This document shows, piece by piece, positions 27,601 to 34,977 of a stretch of DNA of 64,000 bases. Numbering within the stretch: the first letter of the stretch is position 1; the number at the start of each line of letters is the position of its first letter. The translations under genes were made by a program, and so were the position numbers. Source of the stretch: JANNYA01 sp031422315 (GTDB lineage Bacteria; Pseudomonadota; Gammaproteobacteria; Xanthomonadales; SZUA-5); the NCBI GenBank assembly GCA_031422315.1, contig JANOQN010000036.1, positions 62,001 through 126,000 on the forward strand, written 5' to 3'. The notes beneath the pieces were generated by a model that did not search any database, was not told the DNA's origin, and worked only from the letters and a program-made list of their open reading frames with translations.

Positions 27601-29734
27601 TCCACTTAGCCGCCTCATCAAAACTCTGCAAGATGTGGGCGGCATTGCTGCCAAAGTAGAATATGGTTTTGATGTACTGGATCGCATGACCAGCGTCAAA
27701 GATCCGAAAAACCTAAACACCGTGTATGCCTACGATGGCCTGAGCAATTTAACCAGCTTGACCAGCCCAGATACCGGCATATCCAGCTATCTTTACGATG
27801 CGGCCGGCAATCGAACCCAGCAAACCGACGCGCGCGGGGTCAAATCAAACATGACTTACGATGCACTTAATCGCCTGCGCAAAATCGAATATACGCCAGC
27901 CGGAAGCACCGTGGTCAATGCGCTAAAGACTGTGGAGTTTTTCTACGATGAAACTACGATTGGCTGTACATCAAACTTCGCCACTGGCCGCATGAGCCGC
28001 TTTACCGATGAATCTGGCAATACCAAGCTGTGCTATGACCGGCGGGGGAATGTCGTGCAAAAAACTCAAGTCACGAGTAACGCCACACAGGTTTTAGCAA
28101 TGACATTCAGCGTAGCGGATCGGCTTAGCGGCATAACCTATCCATCAGGAACCACCGTTAGCTACGGCCGAGATAATCAAGGCCGCATTACCAGCCTCAA
28201 TATCAATGGCAGTTCATTTGTCAAGGCAGTCAGCTATTTGCCATTTGGGCCGATCAATCAAATTAGCTTTCAAAACGGCAAAACGCTGACTAAAACTTAC
28301 GACCAAAACTATGACATTGACAGTATTGTCAGCACCGCCACCGGCGGGCTTAATTTAGATTACTCAGTCGATGAAGTCGGCAATATTAAGCAGGTCAATC
28401 AATCCGGTATGATATTTAACCTAAATTACGACAAGCTGTATCGATTAACCAGTGTGAAAGATCAAAATCAGGCGTTGATTGAAGGCTTTACTTACGATGC
28501 GACCGGGAATCGGCTGAGTAAGCAGCTAGGGAGCAATTCGCCGGTTAATTACAGCTATGCTGCAACCGAGCACCGGTTGACTAGTGCAGGCGATGGCGCG
28601 CGCGCATTTGATTTAAACGGCAATACGTTGAATACGCCGTTGGCGAGCGTTTTAAATTATGACGAACGCAATCGACTAGTGGCGCGCGATCAACGGAAAT
28701 CCAGCTCAGTTGTTGGAAAAGTGGTCAAACCACCGTTTAATACGGCAGCAAACGATAACTTTGAATTCAATGCGCGGGGTGAACGAGTTCAGGCGTATTA
28801 TGGATTTGGCAACCGTGTACTGCTTAAAACTCATACCTACGATGAATCGGGCAAAATGCTAGCAGATGGGGAGCAGGATTTCATTTACCTAGATTCAATA
28901 CCGATTGCGCATGTTCAATACGGAATTGTTTATCCCATTGAAGCGGATCATTTAGGTTCGCCACGCGTAATACAGGATGTAGCCGGGTCAAGCGCAGTAT
29001 GGACCTGGAATTTACTGGCAAATACCGCCACTGGTTCAAATGCGTTCGGCGAGCAAGCTTCACTACCGGCCAATAATGAATTTAGACTACGCTTTCCAGG
29101 CCAATATTTTGACGGAAAGGGGCTAAATTATAATTACTTTCGGGATTATGAGCCGGGTACTGGGCGGTATGTGGAGTCGGATCCAATTGGGTTAGGGGGT
29201 GGGCTTAGCACGTTTGGATATGTGGGTGGTGGGCCTCTAAATCATTCAGATCGCAGAGGGCTAGCGCCTGAGTTAAGCTGCCAAGCTGCTTGTATAGGCG
29301 CTGGAGCCGCAGCCGGTGGAGCTGCTGGGTACTTTGGAGGCGGAGCACTCGGGGGTGTTGTTGGTGGTGCGCTTGGAGGAGCTGGCGGAACTGCTGTTGG
29401 GCCAGGTGGAACGGTCGCTGGTGTAAGTATTGGTTCCTCTGCCGGCGCGAGCGCTGGTAGCTCTGCGGGTGGCGCGGCTGGGGCTGCAGCTGGAGGAATG
29501 TTGGGTGCTGCAATGTCCTATGTTGTCTGCCCGTCCGACGATTTTTGCTACAAGCGCTGGGAGATTGAGGATAGCAATTGTGGGTCTAGGTTTGGACGTG
29601 GGCCCAAAGAAGATCGCCAAGCCTGGTATAGGGGCTGCAAGATTAGGGCTGCGGAACGGCGTCGTATGTGCGACGCTAACGGTGGGAAACCGGTTGGAGG
29701 CGAGCCATCTGAATGGGGTGATGGCGATGAATAG
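24602..29734 (+). CDS. Rhs polymorphic toxin protein
   Basis: A 1710-residue Rhs protein. After a probable Sec signal peptide (GALALALSASVSA-D, about residue 33) comes a variable N-terminal part. A DUF6531-like start (SGNPCELATGKK) and dozens of YD repeats follow (e.g. YDALNRLRKIEY). The Rhs core ends in YNYFRDYEPGTGRYVESDP IGL at about 1510-1540. The variable tip (about 1545-1710) has a glycine/alanine-rich zipper and a Cys/Arg-rich module (CYKRWEIEDSNC ... CKIRAAERRRMC). Rhs proteins deliver the tip as a toxin to competitors. No T6SS or VgrG gene is near. The signal-peptide codons contain an octanucleotide repeat. The putative immunity gene overlaps its 3' end. Confidence 0.9.
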   Translation: MQQKDDRNWQIGKLANWRIGALALALSASVSADWLWEPVTGLYFDSQEAMEHAIRTDAPNGGSHEVAFLFSDPFSESPASRAALDYRVAGSLAIGAELPPAEYAPEGFAIWNVASNWRVELQCGSSNNPALCESEAALVTQINQSYAMLFPATCITSPAVALGSPTSGLSVYNLALAAADDPQIHRLVGGKINYGAPNTQSYRIQIKIKSDNCTGIERTLTWPIARQKRFVCPENFRINLAAINNNPNSYCISSINGRGPLSTTLAGKSAAVSKGGINPPEKLIPYGPPRDPETCPRSGNPCELATGKKVESYLDFTHAGIAFQRFYDSVRENADYGNLGPAWQHSFSTRVITTHLTAGHYVSSASSALLQSERGFLVKFIGSGSLHASDSSGDTLTLDTANWVLTKANGNRIIFNLDGYPIRYEYQSNPAGNLTLSWQSELASLGANNAEYMPRRLTRVENAVGRALHFEYTPQGRPRLRRIRADSATGAVLATYKYQRESIWPTAALPDAHAFGNLVRAELPGITAVYGYKILNGFDTALLTSIAYEYGGVLHPFGIYEYDIHSRVSSSQRVGGLNTLTPSYQTTGTSVTATTALGATMSATLQNNAFKRPLSITHGSGASAEETTFEYNTSGRRTFMRKRINSTVWNVTEYIYTNASDVRPFEIIEAKGTVAERKSQTLFDPALNLPTQRTIFDCNRNASTGQCDLQAKQSSKMTYNSAGQLLSQCLIDPAIAGASSYTCGSSAVAPIGVRQSIYTYCDSVNTSDCPIVGLIKTMDGARIDVVDTTSYSYRMADAPDLSYRKGDLWKITNALGHVLEYLAFDNAGRALKMRDANLVETWMSYHPRGWLLSRTVKGATATEDATTSFAYTPFGAIERVTQPDGAFLQYGYDAAQRLTGISDNGGNAITYVLDAAGNRVKESTTDSASVVKRLMARQYDQLSRMRASIRAPFADAPNLDDTSVRKTNMTFDASGNTELTTDPSLGTPAVAGTVTDNDYDPLSRLIKTLQDVGGIAAKVEYGFDVLDRMTSVKDPKNLNTVYAYDGLSNLTSLTSPDTGISSYLYDAAGNRTQQTDARGVKSNMTYDALNRLRKIEYTPAGSTVVNALKTVEFFYDETTIGCTSNFATGRMSRFTDESGNTKLCYDRRGNVVQKTQVTSNATQVLAMTFSVADRLSGITYPSGTTVSYGRDNQGRITSLNINGSSFVKAVSYLPFGPINQISFQNGKTLTKTYDQNYDIDSIVSTATGGLNLDYSVDEVGNIKQVNQSGMIFNLNYDKLYRLTSVKDQNQALIEGFTYDATGNRLSKQLGSNSPVNYSYAATEHRLTSAGDGARAFDLNGNTLNTPLASVLNYDERNRLVARDQRKSSSVVGKVVKPPFNTAANDNFEFNARGERVQAYYGFGNRVLLKTHTYDESGKMLADGEQDFIYLDSIPIAHVQYGIVYPIEADHLGSPRVIQDVAGSSAVWTWNLLANTATGSNAFGEQASLPANNEFRLRFPGQYFDGKGLNYNYFRDYEPGTGRYVESDPIGLGGGLSTFGYVGGGPLNHSDRRGLAPELSCQAACIGAGAAAGGAAGYFGGGALGGVVGGALGGAGGTAVGPGGTVAGVSIGSSAGASAGSSAGGAAGAAAGGMLGAAMSYVVCPSDDFCYKRWEIEDSNCGSRFGRGPKEDRQAWYRGCKIRAAERRRMCDANGGKPVGGEPSEWGDGDE
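24622..24669. repeat. Octanucleotide tandem repeat in the Rhs signal-peptide codons
   Basis: Four perfect copies of AAATTGGC (24622-24653) are followed by two of GCATTGGC (24654-24669) and a partial unit. The tract starts 20 bp after the ATG. Eight is not a multiple of three, so gain or loss of one unit shifts the frame. This is the classic layout of slipped-strand phase variation. Confidence 0.85.
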
Positions 29735-30089
29735 ACCCCGGATATTGGAGAAAGGAAACTATGACAATGGGCAGGCAATAGCAGAGACTGGTGGCCTAAA
29801 TGCAGAACTTACGGGCCTGTACCGTACTTTCTTTCACAATGGTCGTGAATGCTTCTGGGTTGAAATGGTAAACGGCGCGTTTCAGGGAAGGTCTGAGTCA
29901 TTTTATCTCTCTGGCATGATTCACTGTAAAGCAAATTATTTTCAAGATGAGTTAAACGGTCCCTACGAACTCTGGTGGGAAAACGGCCAATTAAAAGAAG
30001 TCGGAGAATATAAAATGGGTAAGAAATCAGGCTTATACAGCTGGTTTAAACTCGACGGTAGCCTTTGGAATGAGCAGCTCGTTGAATGA
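29721..30089 (+). CDS. MORN-like (YwqK-type) putative Rhs immunity protein
   Basis: A 122-residue protein starting inside the end of rhs (ATG 29721, alternative 29727; 14- or 8-bp overlap), so translation is coupled. It consists of YwqK/MORN_2-like repeats: GLYRTFFHNGRE, GRSESFYLSGMI, NGPYELWWENGQLKEVGEY, SGLYSWFKLDGSLW. Such proteins are often encoded next to toxins and act as antitoxins; immunity against the Rhs tip is inferred from position and from the same pairing at the second cassette (32898). No export signal. Confidence 0.72.
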   Translation: MAMNRPRILEKGNYDNGQAIAETGGLNAELTGLYRTFFHNGRECFWVEMVNGAFQGRSESFYLSGMIHCKANYFQDELNGPYELWWENGQLKEVGEYKMGKKSGLYSWFKLDGSLWNEQLVE

Positions 30090-30145
30090 AAAATGTTTCG
30101 CCAAGCGTTTTAGAAGCGATTCTTGTGGAAAATTAGGAATACACA

Positions 30146-30271
30146 ATGAAAATTGGTGAAGTATTGTTTTGCGTCACTTTCAAAGATGAGAATTTGACTA
30201 TTCCGGTAATTGAGATGCTTCTATTTGTTGAGATGTTAGAAGAAAATGGTTGTGAATTTCTCTGTTTTTAA
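30146..30271 (+). CDS. Short ORF or gene remnant (41 codons)
   Basis: ATG 30146 opens a frame reading MKIGEVLFCVTFKDENL and ending CEFLCF. The same beginning (KIGEIIICVTLLG) occurs right after the second immunity gene at about 33288, where it runs into repeats. Both are probably starts of one conserved gene cut off by recombination. The unit accompanies the immunity gene in both cassettes. Function unknown. Confidence 0.4.
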   Translation: MKIGEVLFCVTFKDENLTIPVIEMLLFVEMLEENGCEFLCF

Positions 30272-30405
30272 TCAGATAACTTCAACCGGCAGGCAACCCG
30301 TTCGTTTTTCATCTATTTCCTCAGCAGCTTTACTCAAAACTAATCTCGAATTAAGTGAGATTCTGGCAAGCTTATGATAAGGGAATCTACATATCAATAC
30401 GCTAA

Positions 30406-30570
30406 TGGAAAGCTGGTAGATTTTATGACCCTATTGAGGAGGTCACCTTAGGACCATATCGCCAGGCTGGTGATTCTACCTGTCAAACTTGCAGGATGGT
30501 TTGCAACCGCGACGGAAGCTGGCCTCCTGGAGTTTATGGTTACAATGGGAAATTTGTTCGATGCCCCTAA
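30406..30570 (+). pseudogene. Displaced C-terminal tip of an Rhs-like toxin
   Basis: A frame without start codon encodes RFYDPIEEVTLGPYRQAGDS, then TCQTCRMVCNRDGSWPPGVY, ending GKFVRCP and a stop. It is cysteine-rich like many toxin tips and unlike the tips of the two Rhs proteins here. Its stop codon region overlaps the ATG of the next gene, exactly as toxin and immunity genes do. It is read as a tip left behind after a cassette exchange. Upstream 30272-30405 shows nothing else. Confidence 0.5.
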
Positions 30571-31049
30571 GAACAACTATATTTCAAAGAGCACTTTCTG
30601 AAAGGATTGAAAGCAAAATATTCCTGCCATTTGCAAAAAATGAGTTAGACTTAAGCGTTTCGTTAAGACTGCTCTCGGCTGAGTGTGCCGAATTCGTAAC
30701 CGAGCATTCCGGGAGATATAAAAAGTCGCGTGAGCGTTGGGCGAATATAGTTCAAGCTAGGTTCTATTATTATTTAGTGATCAATGAACGCTCTTCAGTT
30801 CACGAGATTGAGAGTGCTATTGAAAAAATAGCTGAAACACATGTCGACGACGCGTTTGAAATCGTATCCTTTATGAACTCAGCAGCCCATCTTTTACGGC
30901 GAAAATGTTCGACGGCCGCAGCTGCAATGCTTCAGCGTGCAATTAAAATAATTGACGGTAATAAGTGGCCGCATATTTGGGAGGAAGGCCGTTTAGGATG
31001 CGATTTTGTTAAACTTGCCAAAACAATGTCTTTAAATATTGTTCGTTAA
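30561..31049 (+). CDS. Putative immunity protein of the displaced tip
   Basis: I do not recognise this 162-residue protein. The frame extends to 30489, but ATG 30561 overlaps the end of the displaced toxin tip, a typical start for an immunity gene. It is helical and rather basic (LSERIESKIFLPFAKNELDL, HSGRYKKSRERWANI, ETHVDDAFEIVSFMNSAAHL). Its base composition is more AT-rich than its surroundings, as is common for toxin/immunity modules gained by transfer. An immunity role is inferred only from position. Confidence 0.5.
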   Translation: MPLRTTIFQRALSERIESKIFLPFAKNELDLSVSLRLLSAECAEFVTEHSGRYKKSRERWANIVQARFYYYLVINERSSVHEIESAIEKIAETHVDDAFEIVSFMNSAAHLLRRKCSTAAAAMLQRAIKIIDGNKWPHIWEEGRLGCDFVKLAKTMSLNIVR

Positions 31050-31075
31050 AAACCACGGTCTCGAGATTTTATTAA

Positions 31076-31132
31076 CAGCAAAGCTGCTTTTATAGGCGCT
31101 GGAGCCGCAGCCGGTGGAGCTGCGGGGTACTT
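31076..31132 (+). repeat. Scar: copy of the start of the Rhs1 tip
   Basis: These 57 bases repeat 29279-29335 of the first rhs gene almost exactly (AAGCTGCTT-TATAGGCGCTG and onward), encoding AAFIGAGAAAGGAAGYL. The copy is detached from any Rhs core. It records an earlier exchange in which the tip boundary was cut just after the core. Confidence 0.75.
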
Positions 31133-31210
31133 AAAACGAGCCCAGACACCCACGTTTAATGAATAAAACAACACAATTATGTCTAGAAGTGGATGTCCCA
31201 GCGCCTCCCC
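31133..31210. repeat. Left copy of direct repeat flanking the orphan rhs cassette
   Basis: This 78-bp sequence (starting AAAACGAGCCCAGACACCCA) recurs at 33375-33454 with about 95 percent identity: three substitutions and a 2-bp indel. The two copies enclose the orphan rhs cassette and its immunity gene. The first 17 codons of the orphan rhs frame lie in it. Confidence 0.8.
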
Positions 31211-32898
31211 TTAATCGTCTGCGCAAAATCGAATATACGCCGGCCGGAAGCACCGTGGTCAATGCGCTGAAGACGGTGCAGTTTTTCTATGACGAAACCA
31301 CAATAGGCTGCACATCAAGCTTTGCGATTAGCCGCATGAGCCGCTTTACCGATGAGTCCGGCGATACCAAGCTATGCTATGACCGGCGGGGGAATGTCGT
31401 GCAAAAAACCCAGGTAACCAGCAGCACCACGCTCATTTCCTCCATGACTTACACGGTGGCAGACAGGCTCAGCACCCTAAGCTATCCATCCAGCAGCACC
31501 GCAAGCTACGGCCGCGATAGCCAAGGCCGAATAACCAGCGTAAATATCAATGGCGCTGCGTTTATCACCGGTGTTTCTTATTTGCCTTTCGGACCGGTAA
31601 GCCAAATCACTTTCCAGAATGGCAAAACGCTAACGAAAACCTACGATCAAAATTACGATATCGATAGCATTGTCAGTACCGCCACCAATGGCTTGAATCT
31701 GGATTATTCAGTTGATGAGGTGGGTAATATTATCCAGATTACCCAATCAGGAGCAGTGTTCAATTTGGCCTATGACAAGCTTTATCGACTGACTAGCGTT
31801 GCGGATCAAAACCTAACCTTGATAGAAAACTTTTCTTATGACGCAACCGGAAATAGATTAACAAATCAACGCGGAGCGTCTACCGCACCACTTAGCTACA
31901 CCTATGCACCGACAAGTCACAGGCTTATCAACGCAGGCGATGGCAACCGTGGATTTGACGCGAATGGTAATACCCTGGATCTGCCACAGATCGGCCCACA
32001 AGAATACGATGAACGAAATCGATTAGTGACAAACGGCAAGGCGTATAACGCGCGTGGCGAACGCATTAGCAAGAGAACGTTTATTCGGGCTGCGCCGTTG
32101 CAGCAGTTTCTTTATAATGAATCCGGCGCGCTCATTAGTGAAGCGAGTGTGTCTTTGAGCGGTAAAATCACGTTGACTGACTATGTGTATTTGGATAATT
32201 TACCTGTAGCGCGTGTTCAAAGCGGGCAAATAAATCCCATTGAAACCGATCAATTGGGATCGCCTCGTAATATTCAAGACCCAACAGGCACGTCAAGTAT
32301 ATGGCAATGGAATATGCTAGCAAATTCGCCGAGCGGCTCTAATGCGTTTGGCGAGCAAGCGCCAACCGGCACATTGACAGGATTCAATTTACGGTTTCCA
32401 GGGCAATATGCCGACGAGGGCCTGCACTATAATTATTTCCGAGATTATGAGCCGGGAACTGGGCGGTATGTGGAGTCGGATCCGATTGGGTTAAAAGGTG
32501 GGGCGTCAACTTATAGCTACGTGTTTGCAAATCCATTGCGCCTAACGGATCCGAATGGCCACGTGCCTCTTCTGTTGCTATGTTTAGGGGGCGGCTGCGA
32601 AGCAGCAGGGGCGGCGGTTGCTTGGTGTGCAGCGGGGCTTGCTACTTTGACAATGGCGTTGGCTGCGGATACGGCTATTGATTGTGCTAATGGGGATCTT
32701 CCAATCTGCCAGAATAACGATGACTGTTACAGGCGATGGGAGGTTGAGGATTCTGCATGCAACGCTTTTGGGGGCACTGGGCCGAAAGGCGACCCTGATA
32801 GGTGGCGTCGCGCGTGCAAAACTCGCGCCGCTGATCGTCGAACCCTTTGCATGCGAAATGGTGGTCCAAGCCCGAGCGATCCGCCCGAGTGGCCATAA
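31159..32898 (+). CDS. Orphan Rhs C-terminal cassette (no N-terminal domain)
   Basis: A 579-residue frame. The first 17 residues come from the flanking direct repeat. From LNRLRKIEYTPAGSTVV on it is homologous to residues about 1090-1545 of the first Rhs protein, including the core end YFRDYEPGTGRYVESDP IGL. The tip (about 455-579) differs: a hydrophobic segment (LLLLCLGGGCEAAGAAVA) then the Cys/Arg-rich module CYRRWEVEDSAC ... CKTRAADRRTLC. It has no signal peptide and no N-terminal domain, so it is probably silent by itself and serves as a donor for tip switching. A putative immunity gene overlaps its stop. Confidence 0.82.
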   Translation: MNKTTQLCLEVDVPAPPLNRLRKIEYTPAGSTVVNALKTVQFFYDETTIGCTSSFAISRMSRFTDESGDTKLCYDRRGNVVQKTQVTSSTTLISSMTYTVADRLSTLSYPSSSTASYGRDSQGRITSVNINGAAFITGVSYLPFGPVSQITFQNGKTLTKTYDQNYDIDSIVSTATNGLNLDYSVDEVGNIIQITQSGAVFNLAYDKLYRLTSVADQNLTLIENFSYDATGNRLTNQRGASTAPLSYTYAPTSHRLINAGDGNRGFDANGNTLDLPQIGPQEYDERNRLVTNGKAYNARGERISKRTFIRAAPLQQFLYNESGALISEASVSLSGKITLTDYVYLDNLPVARVQSGQINPIETDQLGSPRNIQDPTGTSSIWQWNMLANSPSGSNAFGEQAPTGTLTGFNLRFPGQYADEGLHYNYFRDYEPGTGRYVESDPIGLKGGASTYSYVFANPLRLTDPNGHVPLLLLCLGGGCEAAGAAVAWCAAGLATLTMALAADTAIDCANGDLPICQNNDDCYRRWEVEDSACNAFGGTGPKGDPDRWRRACKTRAADRRTLCMRNGGPSPSDPPEWP

Positions 32899-33275
32899 TG
32901 GGCGCAAACTCCCAAATTGTTAAAGTTCGAGGCCCAATTGAAATCGTTGTCGGTGAAAGCGTGGATGTAAATGGAAACGGAGTGCACAAAATTTTTTTTG
33001 AAAACGGGCTGCTATATAGCAGCGCAGAATGTCGCGATTTCAAAAAACACGGCAGTTATTCCCGTTGGTCAAGCCAAGAAATTCTTACTTGCACTGCGAA
33101 TTATGATTTAGATCGTTTGCACGGAGAGTATTTTACGAGATGGAGTGATGGCACTCCAAAAGAGGTTGGTCAATATTTTTATGACAAAAAAATTGGCATT
33201 TACCGTTGGTATCGAATGGATGGGTCGTTATGGGCTGAAATAGACTGCGGCAATCCGGCAATGGAACTAAAATAG
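32898..33275 (+). CDS. MORN-like putative immunity protein of the orphan rhs cassette
   Basis: A 125-residue protein whose ATG shares one base with the rhs stop (TAATG). Repeats of the YwqK/MORN_2 kind are seen: GVHKIFFENGLLY, HGSYSRWSSQEI, HGEYFTRWSDGTPKEVGQYF, GIYRWYRMDGSLW. It resembles the protein at 29721-30089 in architecture and in its end (YRMDGSLWAE versus FKLDGSLWNE). Its own expression would let the cell tolerate the cassette tip if it were moved into the active rhs gene. Immunity is inferred. Confidence 0.72.
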   Translation: MGANSQIVKVRGPIEIVVGESVDVNGNGVHKIFFENGLLYSSAECRDFKKHGSYSRWSSQEILTCTANYDLDRLHGEYFTRWSDGTPKEVGQYFYDKKIGIYRWYRMDGSLWAEIDCGNPAMELK

Positions 33276-33327
33276 GTGAGCGCTTTAAAATTGGCGAAAT
33301 AATTATCTGTGTTACTCTGCTTGGAAA

Positions 33328-33454
33328 CGAGCCCAGAGAAAACAAGCCCAGAAGAAAACGAGCCCAGACACCAGAAAACGAGCCCAGACACCCACTTTTA
33401 ATGAATAAAACAACACACAATTATGCCTAGAAGTGGATGTCCCATCGCCTCCCC
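33328..33454. repeat. Right copy of direct repeat, preceded by short tandem units
   Basis: The right copy of the 78-80 bp repeat is 33375-33454. Before it (33328-33390) the unit GAGCCCAGA... with AAAAC spacers is repeated about three and a half times at 15-20 bp spacing. This merges into the repeat and cuts off a gene beginning (KIGEIIICVTLLG) after the immunity gene. Confidence 0.7.
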
Positions 33455-33459
33455 CTCCC

Positions 33460-34111
33460 TTATAGGCATCCACATCGGCGTAGCTCATCTTGGTCTGGCG
33501 CAGCGTGTTGTGCGGTAGGCCTCGGCTCATCACGGTAATGGGTAGCTTGTTGGGAACGGTAAAGCTTGGCGCTGCCATAACCGCTTCCACTGCATCTTCA
33601 TGGGAGTGGCGCTGCTTTTCCCATTCGATAATGTTCTCCATGGTTTTCCAGCCGGCGACGGACATCGACAGCTTCATGTCGTGGTACGCGGAATGCCGTC
33701 AACTTTGGCAGGGTACTGATGCGTGTAGGCGCGCGCCACGAAGCCACCAAACGAATGGGCTACCAGTATCAAGTTGTTCCATTTGTTTGCCTCCACCACG
33801 CCATTCAATTCATCGGCGAGTTCTTTCACTGAGCGAACGCGCGGCTTGGTAAAACTGCTGGCGCCGACACCGGCGCGGTCGTACATGCAGATCTGGTAAC
33901 CGTCGGCTTGATAATTGTGATAGATGTTCTTGAAAGACTTGTGTGCATCCAGGCCCATCCCCGCGATCAGCAACACGGTTTTATTGCCCTTGCCACTGCA
34001 GGAATAGGCCAGCTTGTTGCCATCAATCGTTACAAAGCGGTATTGGTGTTCGTCTTCAGCGTGTAGGAGTGTCGACATCGCTAAAACGGATAAGGCGAAC
34101 AGGTGCTTCAT
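33460..34111 (-). pseudogene. Broken alpha/beta-hydrolase gene
   Basis: From ATG 34111 the frame encodes a signal peptide (MKHLFALSVLAMSTLLHAED) and an alpha/beta-hydrolase with LLIAGMGLDAHKS, CMYDRAGVG and nucleophile elbow LVAHSFGGFVARAY. After VDGI it stops early at 33674, yet the next frame continues AYHDMKLSMSVAGWKTMENI down to about 33460. About 13 bp are missing at the junction (near 33683), where the LVDS strand with the catalytic Asp would be. The 3' end is lost at the repeat boundary. An IS66 element sits 20 bp before the start codon. Three separate lesions make it non-functional. Confidence 0.75.
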
Positions 34112-34206
34112 GCTATTCCTCAAAAATGGAGTATCCATCCGGCCAAACCCACCTAGCAAAGTAATCGCCAACCTAAGAAAGTAGTTCTTTTGACTCAGAG
34201 TCGAAG

Positions 34207-34524
34207 ATGGTTTCCGAAGCGGTGGTTTTGAAGTGGCAAGCGCGGTTAGAGCGGCAGGCACAGAGCGGCAAGAGCGTGCTGCAATTTTGCGTTGATGAAG
34301 GGATTCCCCGCTCGCATTTTTACGCGTGGCGAAAGCGGAGTGAGCCTGATTCAACTTTTGTGCCTATGCGGATGCAGGCGATGTCGGCATCAACGTCTGC
34401 GCCAACGCCAAATGATGCCGCTGTGCATAACTTTACGCTTGACCACAGCACACTGTGCTGGCGCGGGTCGGAATTACCCAGCCCGCAGTGGTTAGCCAGC
34501 TTACTGAAAGCACTGCGCGCATGA
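34207..34524 (+). CDS. tnpA: IS66 accessory protein TnpA
   Basis: This 105-residue protein begins VVLKWQARLERQAQSGKSVL, then QFCVDEGIPRSHFYAWRKR, the helix-turn-helix pattern of IS66 TnpA. It is needed, with TnpB, for efficient transposition of IS66-type elements; its exact role is not known to me. It ends with an ATGA overlap onto tnpB. Confidence 0.9.
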   Translation: MVSEAVVLKWQARLERQAQSGKSVLQFCVDEGIPRSHFYAWRKRSEPDSTFVPMRMQAMSASTSAPTPNDAAVHNFTLDHSTLCWRGSELPSPQWLASLLKALRA

Positions 34525-34862
34525 TTACCCCTTTGATGTGGTTTGTGGCGGTGGCGCCGGTGGATTTGCGCTGCGGCATGGATCGGCTGTTGCTTAGGGT
34601 GCAGCAGCATTATGCACGCGATAGTTTTGATGGCGCGGCGTATGTGTTTCGCAATGGCTCCGGCAATCGGATCAAAGTGCTGTGCGTTGACGCGACTGGA
34701 GTTTGGCTGTGTGTGCGGCGTTTGCATCGTGGAAGTTTTGTTTGGCCACGCGAACAAGATTCGTTGATGGGTGTGAGTGCTGCGCAGTTTTCATGGTTAG
34801 TTATGGGCGTAGATTGGCAGCGATTGAGCGCGGATTTGGCGTCGGTTCCAAAGCAGTTTTAG
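34521..34862 (+). CDS. tnpB: IS66 accessory protein TnpB
   Basis: This 113-residue protein has VAVAPVDLRCGMDRL, FRNGSGNRIKVL and GVWLCVRRLHRGSFVWPR, the hallmark blocks of IS66 Orf2/TnpB. The start at 34521 gives the ATGA overlap with tnpA; the frame extends upstream to 34455 inside tnpA. It is complete. Confidence 0.93.
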   Translation: MITPLMWFVAVAPVDLRCGMDRLLLRVQQHYARDSFDGAAYVFRNGSGNRIKVLCVDATGVWLCVRRLHRGSFVWPREQDSLMGVSAAQFSWLVMGVDWQRLSADLASVPKQF

Positions 34863-34977
34863 CAGGATCGTTTGAGATGTAAAGCAGGTCTTAATGAGCT
34901 AGCTAACGGCTAAAAAACGAGCTGTTTTTGACTGGTTTTTACTATCTAAAAATGCAGGTTTTTGCTAGCATTTCGGC

